A stretch of 64,000 bases of DNA from Pseudonocardia alni (GCF_002813375.1 NZ_PHUJ01000003.1:4898001-4962000), one strand, 5' to 3'; numbered from the stretch's first letter, positions 1-9,168 are shown. Notes: generated by a model from the letters alone, not told the origin. Numbers and translations are program-made.

Positions 1-89
1 GACCGACTTCCTGCCGTCCCACCGGTTCATCCGGGTGTCGTCGGACGTCATGGCCCCACGGACCGTCTCAAGGATGAAGGAGTTGAGCA

Positions 90-359
90 GTGGCACTGAC
101 CACCGCCGAGAAGAAGAGCACGCTCGAGCAGTACGGCACCCACGCCACCGACACCGGGTCCCCCGAGGCCCAGGTCGCGCTGCTGACGAAGCGCATCGTC
201 GGCCTGACCGAGCACCTGAAGCAGCACAAGCACGACCACCACAGCCGGCGCGGCCTGCTGCTGCTGGTCGGTCGTCGTCGCCGGCTGCTCAAGTACCTGC
301 GCGAGGTCGACGTCACCCGTTACCGCGCGCTGATCGAGAAGCTGGGTCTGCGCCGCTGA
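90..359 (+). CDS. rpsO: 30S ribosomal protein S15
   Basis: An 89-residue protein with the full S15 length and the typical core (GTHATDTGSPEAQVALLTKR, then the LKQHKHDHHSRRGL segment). It binds 16S rRNA helices in the central domain of the small subunit and is an early assembly protein. The GTG start is supported by an AAGGAG ribosome binding site at about 76-81. The gene is followed by two hairpins and then pnp, the classic rpsO-pnp arrangement in which the two transcripts are linked and processed. Confidence 0.98.
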   Translation: MALTTAEKKSTLEQYGTHATDTGSPEAQVALLTKRIVGLTEHLKQHKHDHHSRRGLLLLVGRRRRLLKYLREVDVTRYRALIEKLGLRR

Positions 360-370
360 CCCGCCCGGCC

Positions 371-399
371 GACCCGGCACCGGTTCCCGGTGCCGGGTC
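371..399 (+). terminator. rpsO-pnp hairpin 1
   Basis: Perfect 13-bp inverted repeat (GACCCGGCACCGG and its complement) with a TTC loop, 12 nt after the rpsO stop. It is followed by only a short T-poor tail, so it may be an intrinsic terminator/attenuator or the RNase-processed stem known between rpsO and pnp in other bacteria (inference). Confidence 0.7.
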
Positions 400-476
400 G
401 TTCCGTGACACCGAACGACACAACTGAACAGAGCCCGCCACTCGGGCGACCGGACATCCGCCGGTCCTCGGTAGTG

Positions 477-506
477 GCCCCCGGAGCGCGACGCGCGGCC
501 GGGGGC
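477..506 (+). terminator. rpsO-pnp hairpin 2
   Basis: Second stem-loop in the rpsO-pnp gap: arms GCCCCCGG and CCGGGGGC, with extra internal GCG/CGC pairing, then CTTCG. A transcript leaving rpsO would pass through two strong structures before pnp, consistent with attenuation or the RNase III-type autoregulation known for PNPase. Confidence 0.6.
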
Positions 507-601
507 TTCGATCGAAGACCGGCCCAGCAGGGGATCGAGCCGGCGCCACGGTGGTGGGGGTAGACGAAGACCACTCCCAACGACGAGGAGAACACCCCCG
601 T

Positions 602-2887
602 ATGACTGACGTCATCTCCGAGGACGGCGTGCACGAGAGCACCGCCGTCATCGACAACGGCACCTACGGCACCCGCACCGTCCGGTTCGAGACCGGCCGG
701 CTCGCCCGCCAGGCCGCCGGGTCCGTCGTCGCGTACCTCGACGACGAGACCATGCTGCTGTCCGCCACGACCGCCTCGAAGCGGCCGAAGGACCAGTTCG
801 ACTTCTTCCCGCTCACGGTGGACGTCGAGGAGCGGATGTACGCCGCGGGCCGGATCCCCGGCTCGTTCTTCCGCCGCGAGGGCCGCCCGGGCACCGACGC
901 GATCCTGACCTGCCGCCTCATCGACCGCCCGCTGCGCCCGTCCTTCGTCGACGGCCTGCGCAACGAGATCCAGGTCGTCGTGACGGTCATGTCGCTCGAC
1001 CCGAAGGACCCCTACGACGTCGTGGCGATCAACGCCGCGTCGGCGTCCACCCAGCTCGCCGGCCTGCCGTTCTCCGGCCCGGTCGGCGGCGTCCGCGTCG
1101 CGCTCATCGCGAACGAGGCGGGGACCGACACCCAGTGGGTCGCCTTCCCGACCCACGACCAGCTCGACCGCGCCGCGTTCGACATGGTCGTCGCGGGCCG
1201 CATCGTCGGTGACGACGTCGCGATCATGATGGTCGAGGCCGAGGCCACCGAGAACACCATCGACCTCGTCGCCGGTGGGGCCACCGCTCCGACCGAGGGC
1301 GTCGTCGCGGACGGGCTGGAGGCGGCCAAGCCGTTCATCCGCAGCCTGTGCGTCGCCCAGCAGCAGCTGGCCGACGTCGCGGCCAAGCCGACCGCCGACT
1401 ACCCGGTGTTCCCGGCCTACCAGCCGGACGCCTTCGAGGCGGTCTCCGAGGCCGTCGAGCAGGAGCTGGCGCAGGCACTGACCATCGCCGGCAAGCAGGA
1501 GCGCGAGACCCGGACCGACGAGATCAAGGCGTCGGTGCTGGACAAGCTCGGCGAGCGTTTCGTCGGCCGCGAGTCCGAGCTCGGCAACGCGTTCCGCTCG
1601 CTGAACAAGAAGCTGGTCCGCCGCCGCATCCTGACCGACCAGGTCCGGATCGACGGCCGCGGCCTGACCGACATCCGGCCGCTGTCGGCCGAGGTCGAGG
1701 TCGTCCCGCGGGCGCACGGCTCGGCGCTGTTCGAGCGCGGCGAGACCCAGATCATGGGTGTCACCACGCTGAACATGCTCCGGATGGAGCAGCAGATCGA
1801 CCAGCTGGGGCCGGAGACGCGCAAGCGCTACCTGCACCACTACAACTTCCCGCCGTACTCGACCGGTGAGACCGGCCGCGTCGGCTCGCCGAAGCGCCGC
1901 GAGATCGGCCACGGCGCGCTCGCCGAGCGGGCCCTGATCCCGGTCCTGCCGAACCGCGACGAGTTCCCCTACGCGATCCGGCAGGTCTCCGAGGCCCTGG
2001 GCTCGAACGGCTCGACCTCGATGGGCTCGGTCTGCGCGTCCACGATGTCGCTGCTCAACGCCGGTGTGCCGCTGAAGGCGCCGGTCGCGGGCATCGCGAT
2101 GGGCCTGGTGTCCGACGAGGTCGACGGCCAGACGCGCTACGTCGCGCTGACCGACATCCTCGGTGCCGAGGACGCGTTCGGCGACATGGACTTCAAGGTC
2201 GCCGGCACCAAGGAGTTCGTCACGGCGCTGCAGCTGGACACCAAGCTGGACGGCATCCCGTCCGAGGTGCTCGCCGCCGCGCTGAACCAGGCCAAGGACG
2301 CCCGCCTGACCATCCTCGAGGTGATCGGCGAGGCCATCGACGGCCCGGACGAGATGAGCAAGTACGCGCCGCGGGTCACCGCGGTGAAGGTCCCGGTCGA
2401 CAAGATCGGCGAGGTCATCGGCCCGAAGGGCAAGATGATCAACTCGATCACCGAGAAGACCGGCGCCGACATCTCGATCGAGGACGACGGCACGATCTAC
2501 GTCGGTGCGAACGACGGCCCCTCCGCGGAGGAGGCGATCGGCATGATCAACGCGATCGCCAACCCGCAGCTGCCGAAGGTCGGCGAGCGGTTCCTGGGCA
2601 CGGTGGTCAAGGCCGCCGCGTTCGGTGCCTTCGTCTCGCTCGTCCCCGGCAAGGACGGCCTGGTCCACATCTCCAAGCTCGGCAGCGGGAAGCGGATCAG
2701 CAAGGTCGAGGACGTCGTCAAGGTCGGCGACAAGCTGCGCGTCGAGGTCACCGACATCGACAACCGCGGCAAGATCTCGCTGATCCCGGTCGTGGAGGAG
2801 TCCGCCTCCGCAGACGTCACCGAGGCCCCGGCCGCCGAGGGCGCCGTCGACGCCGAGGCCCCGGCCGAGGCCGCCAACCCGAGCTGA
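602..2887 (+). CDS. pnp: Polyribonucleotide nucleotidyltransferase (PNPase)
   Basis: A 761-residue 3'-5' phosphorolytic exoribonuclease that degrades mRNA using phosphate and can also add tails (guanosine pentaphosphate synthetase GpsI in actinobacteria). Two RNase PH-like core domains occupy about residues 15-560. A KH domain with the GPKG loop lies at about 593-650, and an S1 domain at about 662-735 that includes AFGAFVSLVPGKDGLVHIS. A short Ala/Glu-rich tail follows. I chose the ATG at 602 because MTDVISEDG begins the conserved part and a GACGAGGAG binding site lies upstream; the upstream in-frame start at 551 has neither. It lies downstream of rpsO and upstream of the M16 protease, as in M. 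tuberculosis. Confidence 0.98.
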   Translation: MTDVISEDGVHESTAVIDNGTYGTRTVRFETGRLARQAAGSVVAYLDDETMLLSATTASKRPKDQFDFFPLTVDVEERMYAAGRIPGSFFRREGRPGTDAILTCRLIDRPLRPSFVDGLRNEIQVVVTVMSLDPKDPYDVVAINAASASTQLAGLPFSGPVGGVRVALIANEAGTDTQWVAFPTHDQLDRAAFDMVVAGRIVGDDVAIMMVEAEATENTIDLVAGGATAPTEGVVADGLEAAKPFIRSLCVAQQQLADVAAKPTADYPVFPAYQPDAFEAVSEAVEQELAQALTIAGKQERETRTDEIKASVLDKLGERFVGRESELGNAFRSLNKKLVRRRILTDQVRIDGRGLTDIRPLSAEVEVVPRAHGSALFERGETQIMGVTTLNMLRMEQQIDQLGPETRKRYLHHYNFPPYSTGETGRVGSPKRREIGHGALAERALIPVLPNRDEFPYAIRQVSEALGSNGSTSMGSVCASTMSLLNAGVPLKAPVAGIAMGLVSDEVDGQTRYVALTDILGAEDAFGDMDFKVAGTKEFVTALQLDTKLDGIPSEVLAAALNQAKDARLTILEVIGEAIDGPDEMSKYAPRVTAVKVPVDKIGEVIGPKGKMINSITEKTGADISIEDDGTIYVGANDGPSAEEAIGMINAIANPQLPKVGERFLGTVVKAAAFGAFVSLVPGKDGLVHISKLGSGKRISKVEDVVKVGDKLRVEVTDIDNRGKISLIPVVEESASADVTEAPAAEGAVDAEAPAEAANPS

Positions 2888-2915
2888 ACTGTTGGCACCT
2901 GAGAACGACCACGCG

Positions 2916-2947
2916 GCGGCGGCCCGGGACTCCTCCCGGGCCGCCGC
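2916..2947 (+). terminator. pnp downstream hairpin
   Basis: Perfect 14-bp stem (GCGGCGGCCCGGGA with its complement) and a CTCC loop, beginning 28 nt after the pnp stop. It lies inside the longest possible M16 reading frame but just upstream of the in-frame GTG at 2952. This suggests it is the pnp terminator/processing stem and that the protease starts after it. Confidence 0.65.
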
Positions 2948-2951
2948 CCGC

Positions 2952-4277
2952 GTGTCCCCGGCGCCCGTGACCACCGCCGACGACACCACCGACACGGTCC
3001 GCCGCAGCGATCTGCCCGGCGGGGTCCGGCTCGTCACCGAGACGGTGCCCGGCGTCCGCTCGGTCGCGCTGGGCATCTGGATCGGGATCGGCTCGGTGGA
3101 CGAGACCCCCGAGCAGGCCGGCGCCGCGCATTTCCTGGAACACCTGCTCTTCAAGGGCACCCGGCGGCGCACCGCGGCAGGCATCGCCGAGGAGATGGAC
3201 GCCGTCGGTGGTGAGCTGAACGCGTTCACCGCCAAGGAACACACCTGCTACTACGCCCACGTCCTCGACACCGACGTGGCGCTGGCGGTGGACGTGCTGG
3301 CCGACGTCGTCACCGACGCCGAGCTGGCCCACACCGACGTCGAGCTGGAACGGGGCGTCGTGCTCGAGGAGATCTCGATGCGCGACGACGACCCGGAGGA
3401 CCTGCTCGGCGACATGTTCGACGAGACCCTGTTCGGCGACCATCCGCTCGGGCGCCCGGTGATCGGCTCCGAGGACTCGATCCGGGCGATGAGCCGCGAC
3501 ACCCTGCACAGCTTCTGGCGTGGGGAGTACACGGCGCCGCGGATGGTCGTCGCCGCGGCCGGGAACCTGGACCACGACCACGTCGCGGAGCTCGTCGCCG
3601 CCGCGCTGGACCGTGCGGCGCAGGGCCACACCGGCGCGCGCCCGGTGCCGCCGCGGACGGCGACCGGGGCCCGCCCCGTGCGCACCGGCGCCCTCGGCCT
3701 GCTCGACGACGACTCCGAGCAGGCCCACATGATGCTCGGCGTGCCCACCGCGGGTCGCGCCGGACGCGGCCTGCCGGTGCTGGCGGTGCTGAACTCCGCC
3801 CTCGGCGGGGGACTGTCGTCGCGGCTGTTCCAGCAGGTCCGCGAGCAGCGCGGACTGGCCTACCAGGTCTACTCCTCGACCGTCCGCTACGCCGACGCCG
3901 GCGCGCTGTCGGTGTACGCCGGGTGCGCCCCGGAGAGGCTGGGCGAGGTCGTCGCGGTCGTGCGGGACGTGCTCGCCGAGGTCGCGGCCGACGGTCTGAC
4001 CGAGGCCGAGGTCGTCCGCGCCCGGGGCGCCCTGCGCGGGGGACTGGTGCTGGGCTGCGAGGACACCGCGTCGCGGATGAACCGGCTCGGCCGCGCCGAG
4101 CTGGACCACGGGCGGCAGCGGTCGCTGGCCGACAGCCTGGCCCGCATCGACGCCGTCACCCCGGCCGAGGTCGCCGCACTGGCGGGGGAGCTGCTGGCCC
4201 AGCCGCTCACCGCGGCCGTGGTGGGTCCCTACGGCGACGTGGACGACCTCCCCGCCGCGCTGCGCGACCTGGCCTGA
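2952..4277 (+). CDS. M16 family zinc metallopeptidase (PepR-like)
   Basis: An insulinase/pitrilysin-family protease homologous to M. tuberculosis PepR (Rv2782c), which also lies directly after pnp. The inverted zinc motif HFLEH is near residue 59, with the downstream Glu in the VELERGVVLEE segment, so the active half is intact. The LGGGLSSRLFQQVREQRGLAY segment typical of the C-terminal half is also present. Length is about 441 residues, the one-subunit size. The frame is open back to a TTG at 2892, but that extension is Ala/Arg-rich and is produced by a strong hairpin, so I prefer GTG 2952 (GTG 2967 is also possible). Substrate unknown; probably cytoplasmic because no signal peptide is seen. 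Confidence 0.93.
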   Translation: MSPAPVTTADDTTDTVRRSDLPGGVRLVTETVPGVRSVALGIWIGIGSVDETPEQAGAAHFLEHLLFKGTRRRTAAGIAEEMDAVGGELNAFTAKEHTCYYAHVLDTDVALAVDVLADVVTDAELAHTDVELERGVVLEEISMRDDDPEDLLGDMFDETLFGDHPLGRPVIGSEDSIRAMSRDTLHSFWRGEYTAPRMVVAAAGNLDHDHVAELVAAALDRAAQGHTGARPVPPRTATGARPVRTGALGLLDDDSEQAHMMLGVPTAGRAGRGLPVLAVLNSALGGGLSSRLFQQVREQRGLAYQVYSSTVRYADAGALSVYAGCAPERLGEVVAVVRDVLAEVAADGLTEAEVVRARGALRGGLVLGCEDTASRMNRLGRAELDHGRQRSLADSLARIDAVTPAEVAALAGELLAQPLTAAVVGPYGDVDDLPAALRDLA

Positions 4278-4287
4278 CCTCCCCCGG

Positions 4288-4343
4288 ACCTGCTCCGAGG
4301 GTCACTTTCGTGGCTTCTACGGCCCCGAGAGTGACTCTCGGGG
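4288..4343. repeat. Intergenic 30-bp-period repeat with hairpin
   Basis: Two degenerate units with a period of about 30 bp (GAGGGTCACTTTCGTGG then GAGAGTGACTCTCGGGG). The second contains a perfect 10-1-10 inverted repeat at 4323-4343 (CCCCGAGAGT arms). On the minus strand both units read as VTLGA, a spurious peptide I associate with multicopy intergenic repeats in Pseudonocardiales (recollection, not searched). Confidence 0.5.
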
Positions 4344-4369
4344 CATCCGGGGTGGTGGGTGAGACGGGC

Positions 4370-4399
4370 AGAGCCCCGGACCGGGCGGCCCGGGGCTCT
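4370..4399. terminator. Bidirectional terminator between pepR and the ABC operon
   Basis: Inverted repeat with 10-bp arms (AGAGCCCCGG / CCGGGGCTCT) between the convergent M16 protease and the substrate-binding protein gene. It is placed to stop transcripts from both sides. Confidence 0.7.
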
Positions 4400-4421
4400 G
4401 TGCTCGTCACAGAGTCGTCGA

Positions 4422-6110
4422 TCAGGAGCCGTTCTGCCAGCCGAGGGTCTCGGGCAGCGGGCTGAAGGCGAACAGGCTCGCGCCCCAGTTCGCGAGCCCG
4501 GGCTTGGTCGCCCAGATCGAGGGACCCGAGTACACCGGGAGCAGACCGTAGGTCGCCAGCGCCTTCTTCTCCACCGCGTTCGCGGCGGCGTACTGCTCGT
4601 CGGCGGTCGGCAGGGTGTTCACCTTCCGCAGTTCTGCGTCGAGTGCGGCCGTGCCGGTGCCGGACTTGTTCAGTGTCGAGTCCGTGCAGTACATCTGGCA
4701 GATGTAGGCGACGCCGTACGGGTCCGAGGACTTGAAGCCGCTGAAGACCATGTCGAACTCCTTGTTCGCCATGACCTTCGAGAAGTCCGTCGACGGGACG
4801 ACGCGGACCTTGAGGTCGACGCCGATGTTCTTCAGCATCGCCACCATGGCGCCCGAGGAGGCCCGCTTGGTCGGGGTGTCACCGGTCTGCACGTACGTGA
4901 AGCTCAGCGGCTGGCCGTCCTTGGCGCGGATGCCGTCCGGCCCGGGAACCCAGCCCGCGGCGTCGAGACCCTGCTTCGCGCGCTCCGGGTCGAACGAGAC
5001 GGCGCCGGTGAGGTTGTCCTCGTAGCCCTTCTGATACGGCTGCAGCACCAGCGACCCACCGAGGTCCTCGGTGTAGTCGAGACCCTGAAAGGCGATCTTG
5101 ACGAGCTGGTTGCGGTCGATGCCGTCGAACACGGCCTTGCGGACCGCCGTGTCCTTGAGGACCGGCGTGCTGCTGTTGAGGGTCAGCAGGTAGTTGGCCG
5201 GGGTCCCGGAGGTGCGGATGTCCGCGCCCGGCACGGACCGGGCCTGGGCGAGGAAATCGGCCGACTCGGCCTCGGTCGCGTCGAGCTGGCCGTTGCGGAA
5301 CGCGTTGACCTTCGCCTGCTGCTCCATCTGCACCAGGATGATCCGGTCGAGCTTGCCCTTCTTGCCCCACCACTTCGGGTTGCGCTCGAAGGTGAGCGTC
5401 GAGTTCTGTTTGTCGAAGTTCGACAGGACATACGGCCCGGCGCCCCACTCGGGGTGCGGGTTGTTCAGATACCCCTTGTTGAAGGCGTCCGGGGCGGCGG
5501 CCTTCGGATGCAGGAGCTGGTTGAACAGGCCCTGCCACCACGGGTTGGGCCCGGTGAACGTGACGACGGCCTGCTTGTCGTCGGTACCTCGGGTCACCGA
5601 CGCGATGCGGTCGTAGCCATCGGTGGAGTTCGGGATGAAGGCCGGGTCCTTGCCGCTGCTGGCCTTCCAGGTCGACTCGAAGGCCCGCCAGTCGATCGGC
5701 GTGCCGTCGTTGAACACGGCCTTCGGGTTGATCGTGTACGTGACAGTGGTCTTGCCCCCGCTGTCGACGGCGTCGGCCTTGGTCACGTAGTCCGGGTTGA
5801 CGATCGGGTCCCCGGTGGGGGTGAACGTGATGACCATCGGATTGTAGAACCCCCAGGCGAGCCGGGTGTCCGTGGTCATGTCGCCTTGGAAGACGTTGAA
5901 CTGCGGGTTCAGGTCCGAACGGAACGGCAGCGTGACCTGTCCGCCGTCCTTGACGTTCTCGTACGGCTGGGCGTTGTACGACGGCGTCGTGGACAGCGAC
6001 TCGCCCGTCTGCGCGGGCCCGTCGGAGCCACCCCCGCCACAGCCCGCCAGCACCAGGGCCAGCGCCGCGACGGCGGCGGTCATCGCCCCGCGTCGGATCG
6101 GTCTGCGCAT
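4422..6110 (-). CDS. ABC transporter substrate-binding lipoprotein, peptide family (SBP_bac_5)
   Basis: A 562-residue extracytoplasmic solute receptor for an oligopeptide/dipeptide-type importer. The N-terminus is a lipoprotein signal: basic MRRPIRR, a hydrophobic stretch, then lipobox LAGC with Cys24, followed by a Gly/Ser linker. The mature part has the family-5 features WGFYNPMVITF, the DGTPIDWRAFESTWKA segment and WWGKKGKLDRIILVQM. It is the last gene of a four-gene minus-strand operon with two permeases and a double ATPase (45 nt after the ATPase stop). An AAGGAGAG binding site precedes the ATG. The ligand cannot be read from sequence; peptides, opines or nickel-type solutes are all family possibilities. 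Confidence 0.95.
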   Translation of the reverse strand: MRRPIRRGAMTAAVAALALVLAGCGGGGSDGPAQTGESLSTTPSYNAQPYENVKDGGQVTLPFRSDLNPQFNVFQGDMTTDTRLAWGFYNPMVITFTPTGDPIVNPDYVTKADAVDSGGKTTVTYTINPKAVFNDGTPIDWRAFESTWKASSGKDPAFIPNSTDGYDRIASVTRGTDDKQAVVTFTGPNPWWQGLFNQLLHPKAAAPDAFNKGYLNNPHPEWGAGPYVLSNFDKQNSTLTFERNPKWWGKKGKLDRIILVQMEQQAKVNAFRNGQLDATEAESADFLAQARSVPGADIRTSGTPANYLLTLNSSTPVLKDTAVRKAVFDGIDRNQLVKIAFQGLDYTEDLGGSLVLQPYQKGYEDNLTGAVSFDPERAKQGLDAAGWVPGPDGIRAKDGQPLSFTYVQTGDTPTKRASSGAMVAMLKNIGVDLKVRVVPSTDFSKVMANKEFDMVFSGFKSSDPYGVAYICQMYCTDSTLNKSGTGTAALDAELRKVNTLPTADEQYAAANAVEKKALATYGLLPVYSGPSIWATKPGLANWGASLFAFSPLPETLGWQNGS

Positions 6111-6154
6111 GTCTCTCCTTCGTTCGGTCCCCCGGTGTCGGGGTGGGAGGTGGT

Positions 6155-8227
6155 TCAGCGGAAGTGGCAGGCGTTGCGGTGGTCGGAGTCGGCGTCGCTG
6201 GCGCCGTCCTTGACCGTCAGCGCGGGGGTCTCCCCGGCGCAGCGGGACCGCTCGTGCTCGGACAGGGTCCGGGCCAGGGGGCAGCGGCCCAGGAACGCGC
6301 AGCCCGGCGCGTCGTCGGTCGGGCTCGGCAGGTCCCCGGAGAGCACCACCCGCTGCCGGGTGCGCTCCACCTGCGGGTCCGGCACCGGGATCGCCGACAG
6401 CAGCGCCTGCGTGTAGGGGTGCTGCGGGTTGCCGAACACGTCGGCGACCGCGCCGGACTCCACGATCCGGCCCAGGTACATGACCGCGACCCGGTCCGCG
6501 ACGTGCCGCACCACCGACAGGTCGTGCGCGACGAACAGGTAGCTCAGTCCCAGCTCGCGCTGCAGCGCGGTGAGCAGGTTCAGCACACCGGCCTGCACCG
6601 AGACGTCGAGGGCGGACACCGGCTCGTCGAGCACCAGCAGCGACGGCTTCGTCGCCAGCGCGCGGGCGATCCCGATGCGCTGGCGCTGCCCGCCGGAGAA
6701 CGCCGCCGGGAACCGGTCCACGTGCTCCGGGTCCAGGCCGACCAGCGCCATCAGCTCGTCGACCCGGGTCGCGACCCGGCCCCGGTCGGTCCAGCCGGCC
6801 GCCCGCAGCGGCTCGGTGAGGATGTCGCCGACCGTCATGCGCGGGTCGAGCGCCCCCATCGGGTCCTGGAAGACGATCTGGATCTCCCGGCGCAGCGCGG
6901 CGATGTCGGCGCGGCCGCGCAGCGTCGCGACGTCGGTGCCCGCGACCTCGATCGTCCCGCCCTCCGGCGGGAGCAGGTTCATGATCTCCAGCAGCGTCGT
7001 CGTCTTGCCGCAGCCGGACTCGCCGACCAGGCCGAGGGTCTCGCCGCGGCGGATGTCGAGGTCGACGTCGGCGACGGCGTGCACCGTCCCGACCCGGCGT
7101 CGCACCAGGGACCCCTTCATCAGCGGGAACGTCTTGCGCAGGTGCTGCACCGACAGCACCGCGGGACGGGTCTCGCGGTCGTCGGCGTCGTCGTCGCCGA
7201 CGGGCAGGTCGGGGACGGCGAACACCGGCTCGCCACCGATCGCGCCGTCGACGATCTCGCCGGTCCGCACGCAGGCGGCGGCGTGACCGTCGCGGCCCGG
7301 GACCGGCACCAGCGGGGGCTCCGCGGTGGGGCAGGCGTCGACGGCGACCGGGCAGCGCGGCGCGAACGGGCAGCCCGGCGGCAGGTCGGTCGGTGCGGGC
7401 GGGCTGCCGGGCACCGGGACCAGCGGGCGTCGCTCGACGGTGTCGACGCGGGGGACCGCGCCCAGCAGGCCGATCGTGTACGGCATCCGCGGCGCGGCGA
7501 ACAGCTCGTCCACCGGGGCGGTCTCGACCGGGCGCCCGGCGTACATGACGAGCACGTCGTCGGCGACCCCGGCGACCACGCCCAGGTCGTGGGTGATCAT
7601 GACGACGGCCGCGCCGGTCTCGTCGCGCGCCACCTTCAGCACGTCGAGGATCTGCGCCTGCACGGTGACGTCCAGGGCGGTCGTCGGCTCGTCGGCGATG
7701 ATCACGGTCGGGTCGTTCGCGATCGCCATCGCGATCATGACGCGCTGGCGCATGCCGCCGGAGAACTCGTGGGGGAAGGCGCGCACGCGTCGCCGGGGGT
7801 CGGGGATGCCGACCAGGTCGAGCAGCTCGACCGCACGTTCGCGGGCCTTCGCCCGGCCGATGTCGCGGTGGATCTGCATCGCCTCGACGAGCTGGTCGCC
7901 GACGGTGAAGATCGGGGTGAGCGAGGACAGCGGGTCCTGGAAGATCATCCCGATGTCGTCGCCGCGGATCCCGGACATCGCCTCGTCGGACAGCCCGACC
8001 AGCTCGCGGCCGGACAGCGTGATCGAGCCCGTCACCGACGCCGTGTCGGGCAGCAGCCCCATCACGGCCAGCGAGGTCACCGACTTGCCGGACCCGGACT
8101 CGCCGACGACGCCGAGCGTGCGCCCGGGCAGCAGGTCGAAGCCGACACCGCGGACGGCCTCCACCCGACCGGCCTCGGAGGGGAACGCGACGGTCAGATC
8201 GCGCACGGACAGCACGGGGGTGCTCAT
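6155..8227 (-). CDS. Fused double ABC ATPase, peptide importer (DppD-DppF type)
   Basis: A 690-residue cytoplasmic ATPase that fuses the two nucleotide-binding subunits normally made as separate DppD and DppF proteins. Domain 1 has Walker A GESGSGKS, signature FSGGMRQR and Walker B VIIADEPT. Domain 2 has GESGCGKT, FSGGQRQR and LLVLDEPV. Each half ends with the oligopeptide/dipeptide C-terminal Cys motif (CPFAPRCPVAVDAC; CAFLGRCPLARTL), which in related transporters can hold an iron-sulfur centre. The linker is rich in Asp. The ATG at 8227 overlaps the stop of the upstream permease as ATGA, indicating translational coupling. The open frame further upstream is an antisense/other-frame extension and was not used. 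Confidence 0.95.
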   Translation of the reverse strand: MSTPVLSVRDLTVAFPSEAGRVEAVRGVGFDLLPGRTLGVVGESGSGKSVTSLAVMGLLPDTASVTGSITLSGRELVGLSDEAMSGIRGDDIGMIFQDPLSSLTPIFTVGDQLVEAMQIHRDIGRAKARERAVELLDLVGIPDPRRRVRAFPHEFSGGMRQRVMIAMAIANDPTVIIADEPTTALDVTVQAQILDVLKVARDETGAAVVMITHDLGVVAGVADDVLVMYAGRPVETAPVDELFAAPRMPYTIGLLGAVPRVDTVERRPLVPVPGSPPAPTDLPPGCPFAPRCPVAVDACPTAEPPLVPVPGRDGHAAACVRTGEIVDGAIGGEPVFAVPDLPVGDDDADDRETRPAVLSVQHLRKTFPLMKGSLVRRRVGTVHAVADVDLDIRRGETLGLVGESGCGKTTTLLEIMNLLPPEGGTIEVAGTDVATLRGRADIAALRREIQIVFQDPMGALDPRMTVGDILTEPLRAAGWTDRGRVATRVDELMALVGLDPEHVDRFPAAFSGGQRQRIGIARALATKPSLLVLDEPVSALDVSVQAGVLNLLTALQRELGLSYLFVAHDLSVVRHVADRVAVMYLGRIVESGAVADVFGNPQHPYTQALLSAIPVPDPQVERTRQRVVLSGDLPSPTDDAPGCAFLGRCPLARTLSEHERSRCAGETPALTVKDGASDADSDHRNACHFR

Positions 8228-9168
8228 GCGCTGCCTCCCGCGCGCGACGTCGGGTCGAGGGCGTCGCGCAGGCCGTCGCCGACGAACGCGAGCGACGCCG
8301 TCAGCAGCACCAGGAGCACCGACGGCACGATGAAGATCCACGGCGCGGTCGCCATGGAGGAGCCGCCGTCGGCGAGCATGGTGCCCAGCGAGACGTCGGG
8401 GATCTGCACGCCGAACCCGATGAACGACAGCGCGGTCTCGCTCTGCACGGTGCTCGCCACATTCAGGGTGAACGTGACGATGAGCAGCGAGCCGATGTTC
8501 GGGATGAGGTGGCGGAACACGATCCCCGGCCCGGACACGCCCATGAAGCGGGCGGCCGAGACGTACTCGCGCTCGCGCAGCGTCGTCGCGACCGTCCAGA
8601 CCACGCGGGCGGTGGTCATCCAGCCCAGCAGGGTCAGCGCGACGATCAGGATCCGGTAGTCGCCCGCCCCCCACTGCGAGGCCAGCGCCAGGATCAGGAA
8701 CGACGGCACCACCATCAGGAAGTGGACGACGGTGAGCAGGGCGCGCTCGCCGCGCCGCGCCCAGGTCCGCCCGCCGCCCAGGTAGGCCGCGCCCGCCCCG
8801 ACGACCGCGGCGATCAGGGTGGTCAGCAGCGAGACCGTGACAGCGATGGTCAGCGAGCGCTGCAGGCCGTGCACGGCCTGGGCGTAGACGTCGTTGCCGC
8901 CGGCGGTGGTGCCCAGTGGGTGGTCCAGCGACGGCGCCGCGGTCAGCGCCGCGAAGTCGACCTCGGTGTGGTCGTAGGGGGAGAGGAACCCGCCGACCAG
9001 GGAGAACAGCACCAGCAGGCCGAAGACGACCAGGCCGGCCATCGCGGGCCGGTTGCGCCGGTAGCGACGCCAGACCAGTGCGGCGCGGGCGCCCCGGCGA
9101 CGGCGGGGCGCGGTGGCCCCGGCGCCGTCGCCGACCGTGGGGGCGAGCTCGGGCATGTTCAGGCTCAT
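8224..9168 (-). CDS. ABC transporter permease, DppC type
   Basis: A 314-residue inner-membrane permease of the binding-protein-dependent transport family. Arg-rich N-terminus, a first membrane segment (about residues 40-60), an extracytoplasmic loop with DHPLGTTAGGNDVY (the DppC/OppC HxLGTDxxGRD-like signature), then further membrane helices. The EAA-like coupling loop reads ARFMGVSGPGIVFRHLIPN. Starts 2 nt from the DppB-type stop and ends in a 4-nt ATGA overlap with the ATPase. Confidence 0.95.
   Translation of the reverse strand: MSLNMPELAPTVGDGAGATAPRRRRGARAALVWRRYRRNRPAMAGLVVFGLLVLFSLVGGFLSPYDHTEVDFAALTAAPSLDHPLGTTAGGNDVYAQAVHGLQRSLTIAVTVSLLTTLIAAVVGAGAAYLGGGRTWARRGERALLTVVHFLMVVPSFLILALASQWGAGDYRILIVALTLLGWMTTARVVWTVATTLREREYVSAARFMGVSGPGIVFRHLIPNIGSLLIVTFTLNVASTVQSETALSFIGFGVQIPDVSLGTMLADGGSSMATAPWIFIVPSVLLVLLTASLAFVGDGLRDALDPTSRAGGSA

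Noticed and set aside
1..89. End of an upstream gene before rpsO
   Set aside because: No frame shows recognisable protein sequence in 89 bases; only the rpsO binding site can be supported.
320..3244. 974-codon minus-strand frame opposite pnp and pepR
   Set aside because: Antisense shadow of two well-recognised genes; repetitive VDRD/LGD composition, no homology seen.
4359..6416. Plus-strand frame opposite the peptide-binding lipoprotein
   Set aside because: Antisense shadow; the minus-strand gene has a lipobox, an RBS and conserved motifs.
6143..8659. 838-codon plus-strand frame opposite the double ATPase
   Set aside because: Antisense shadow; the ATPase has both sets of Walker and signature motifs.
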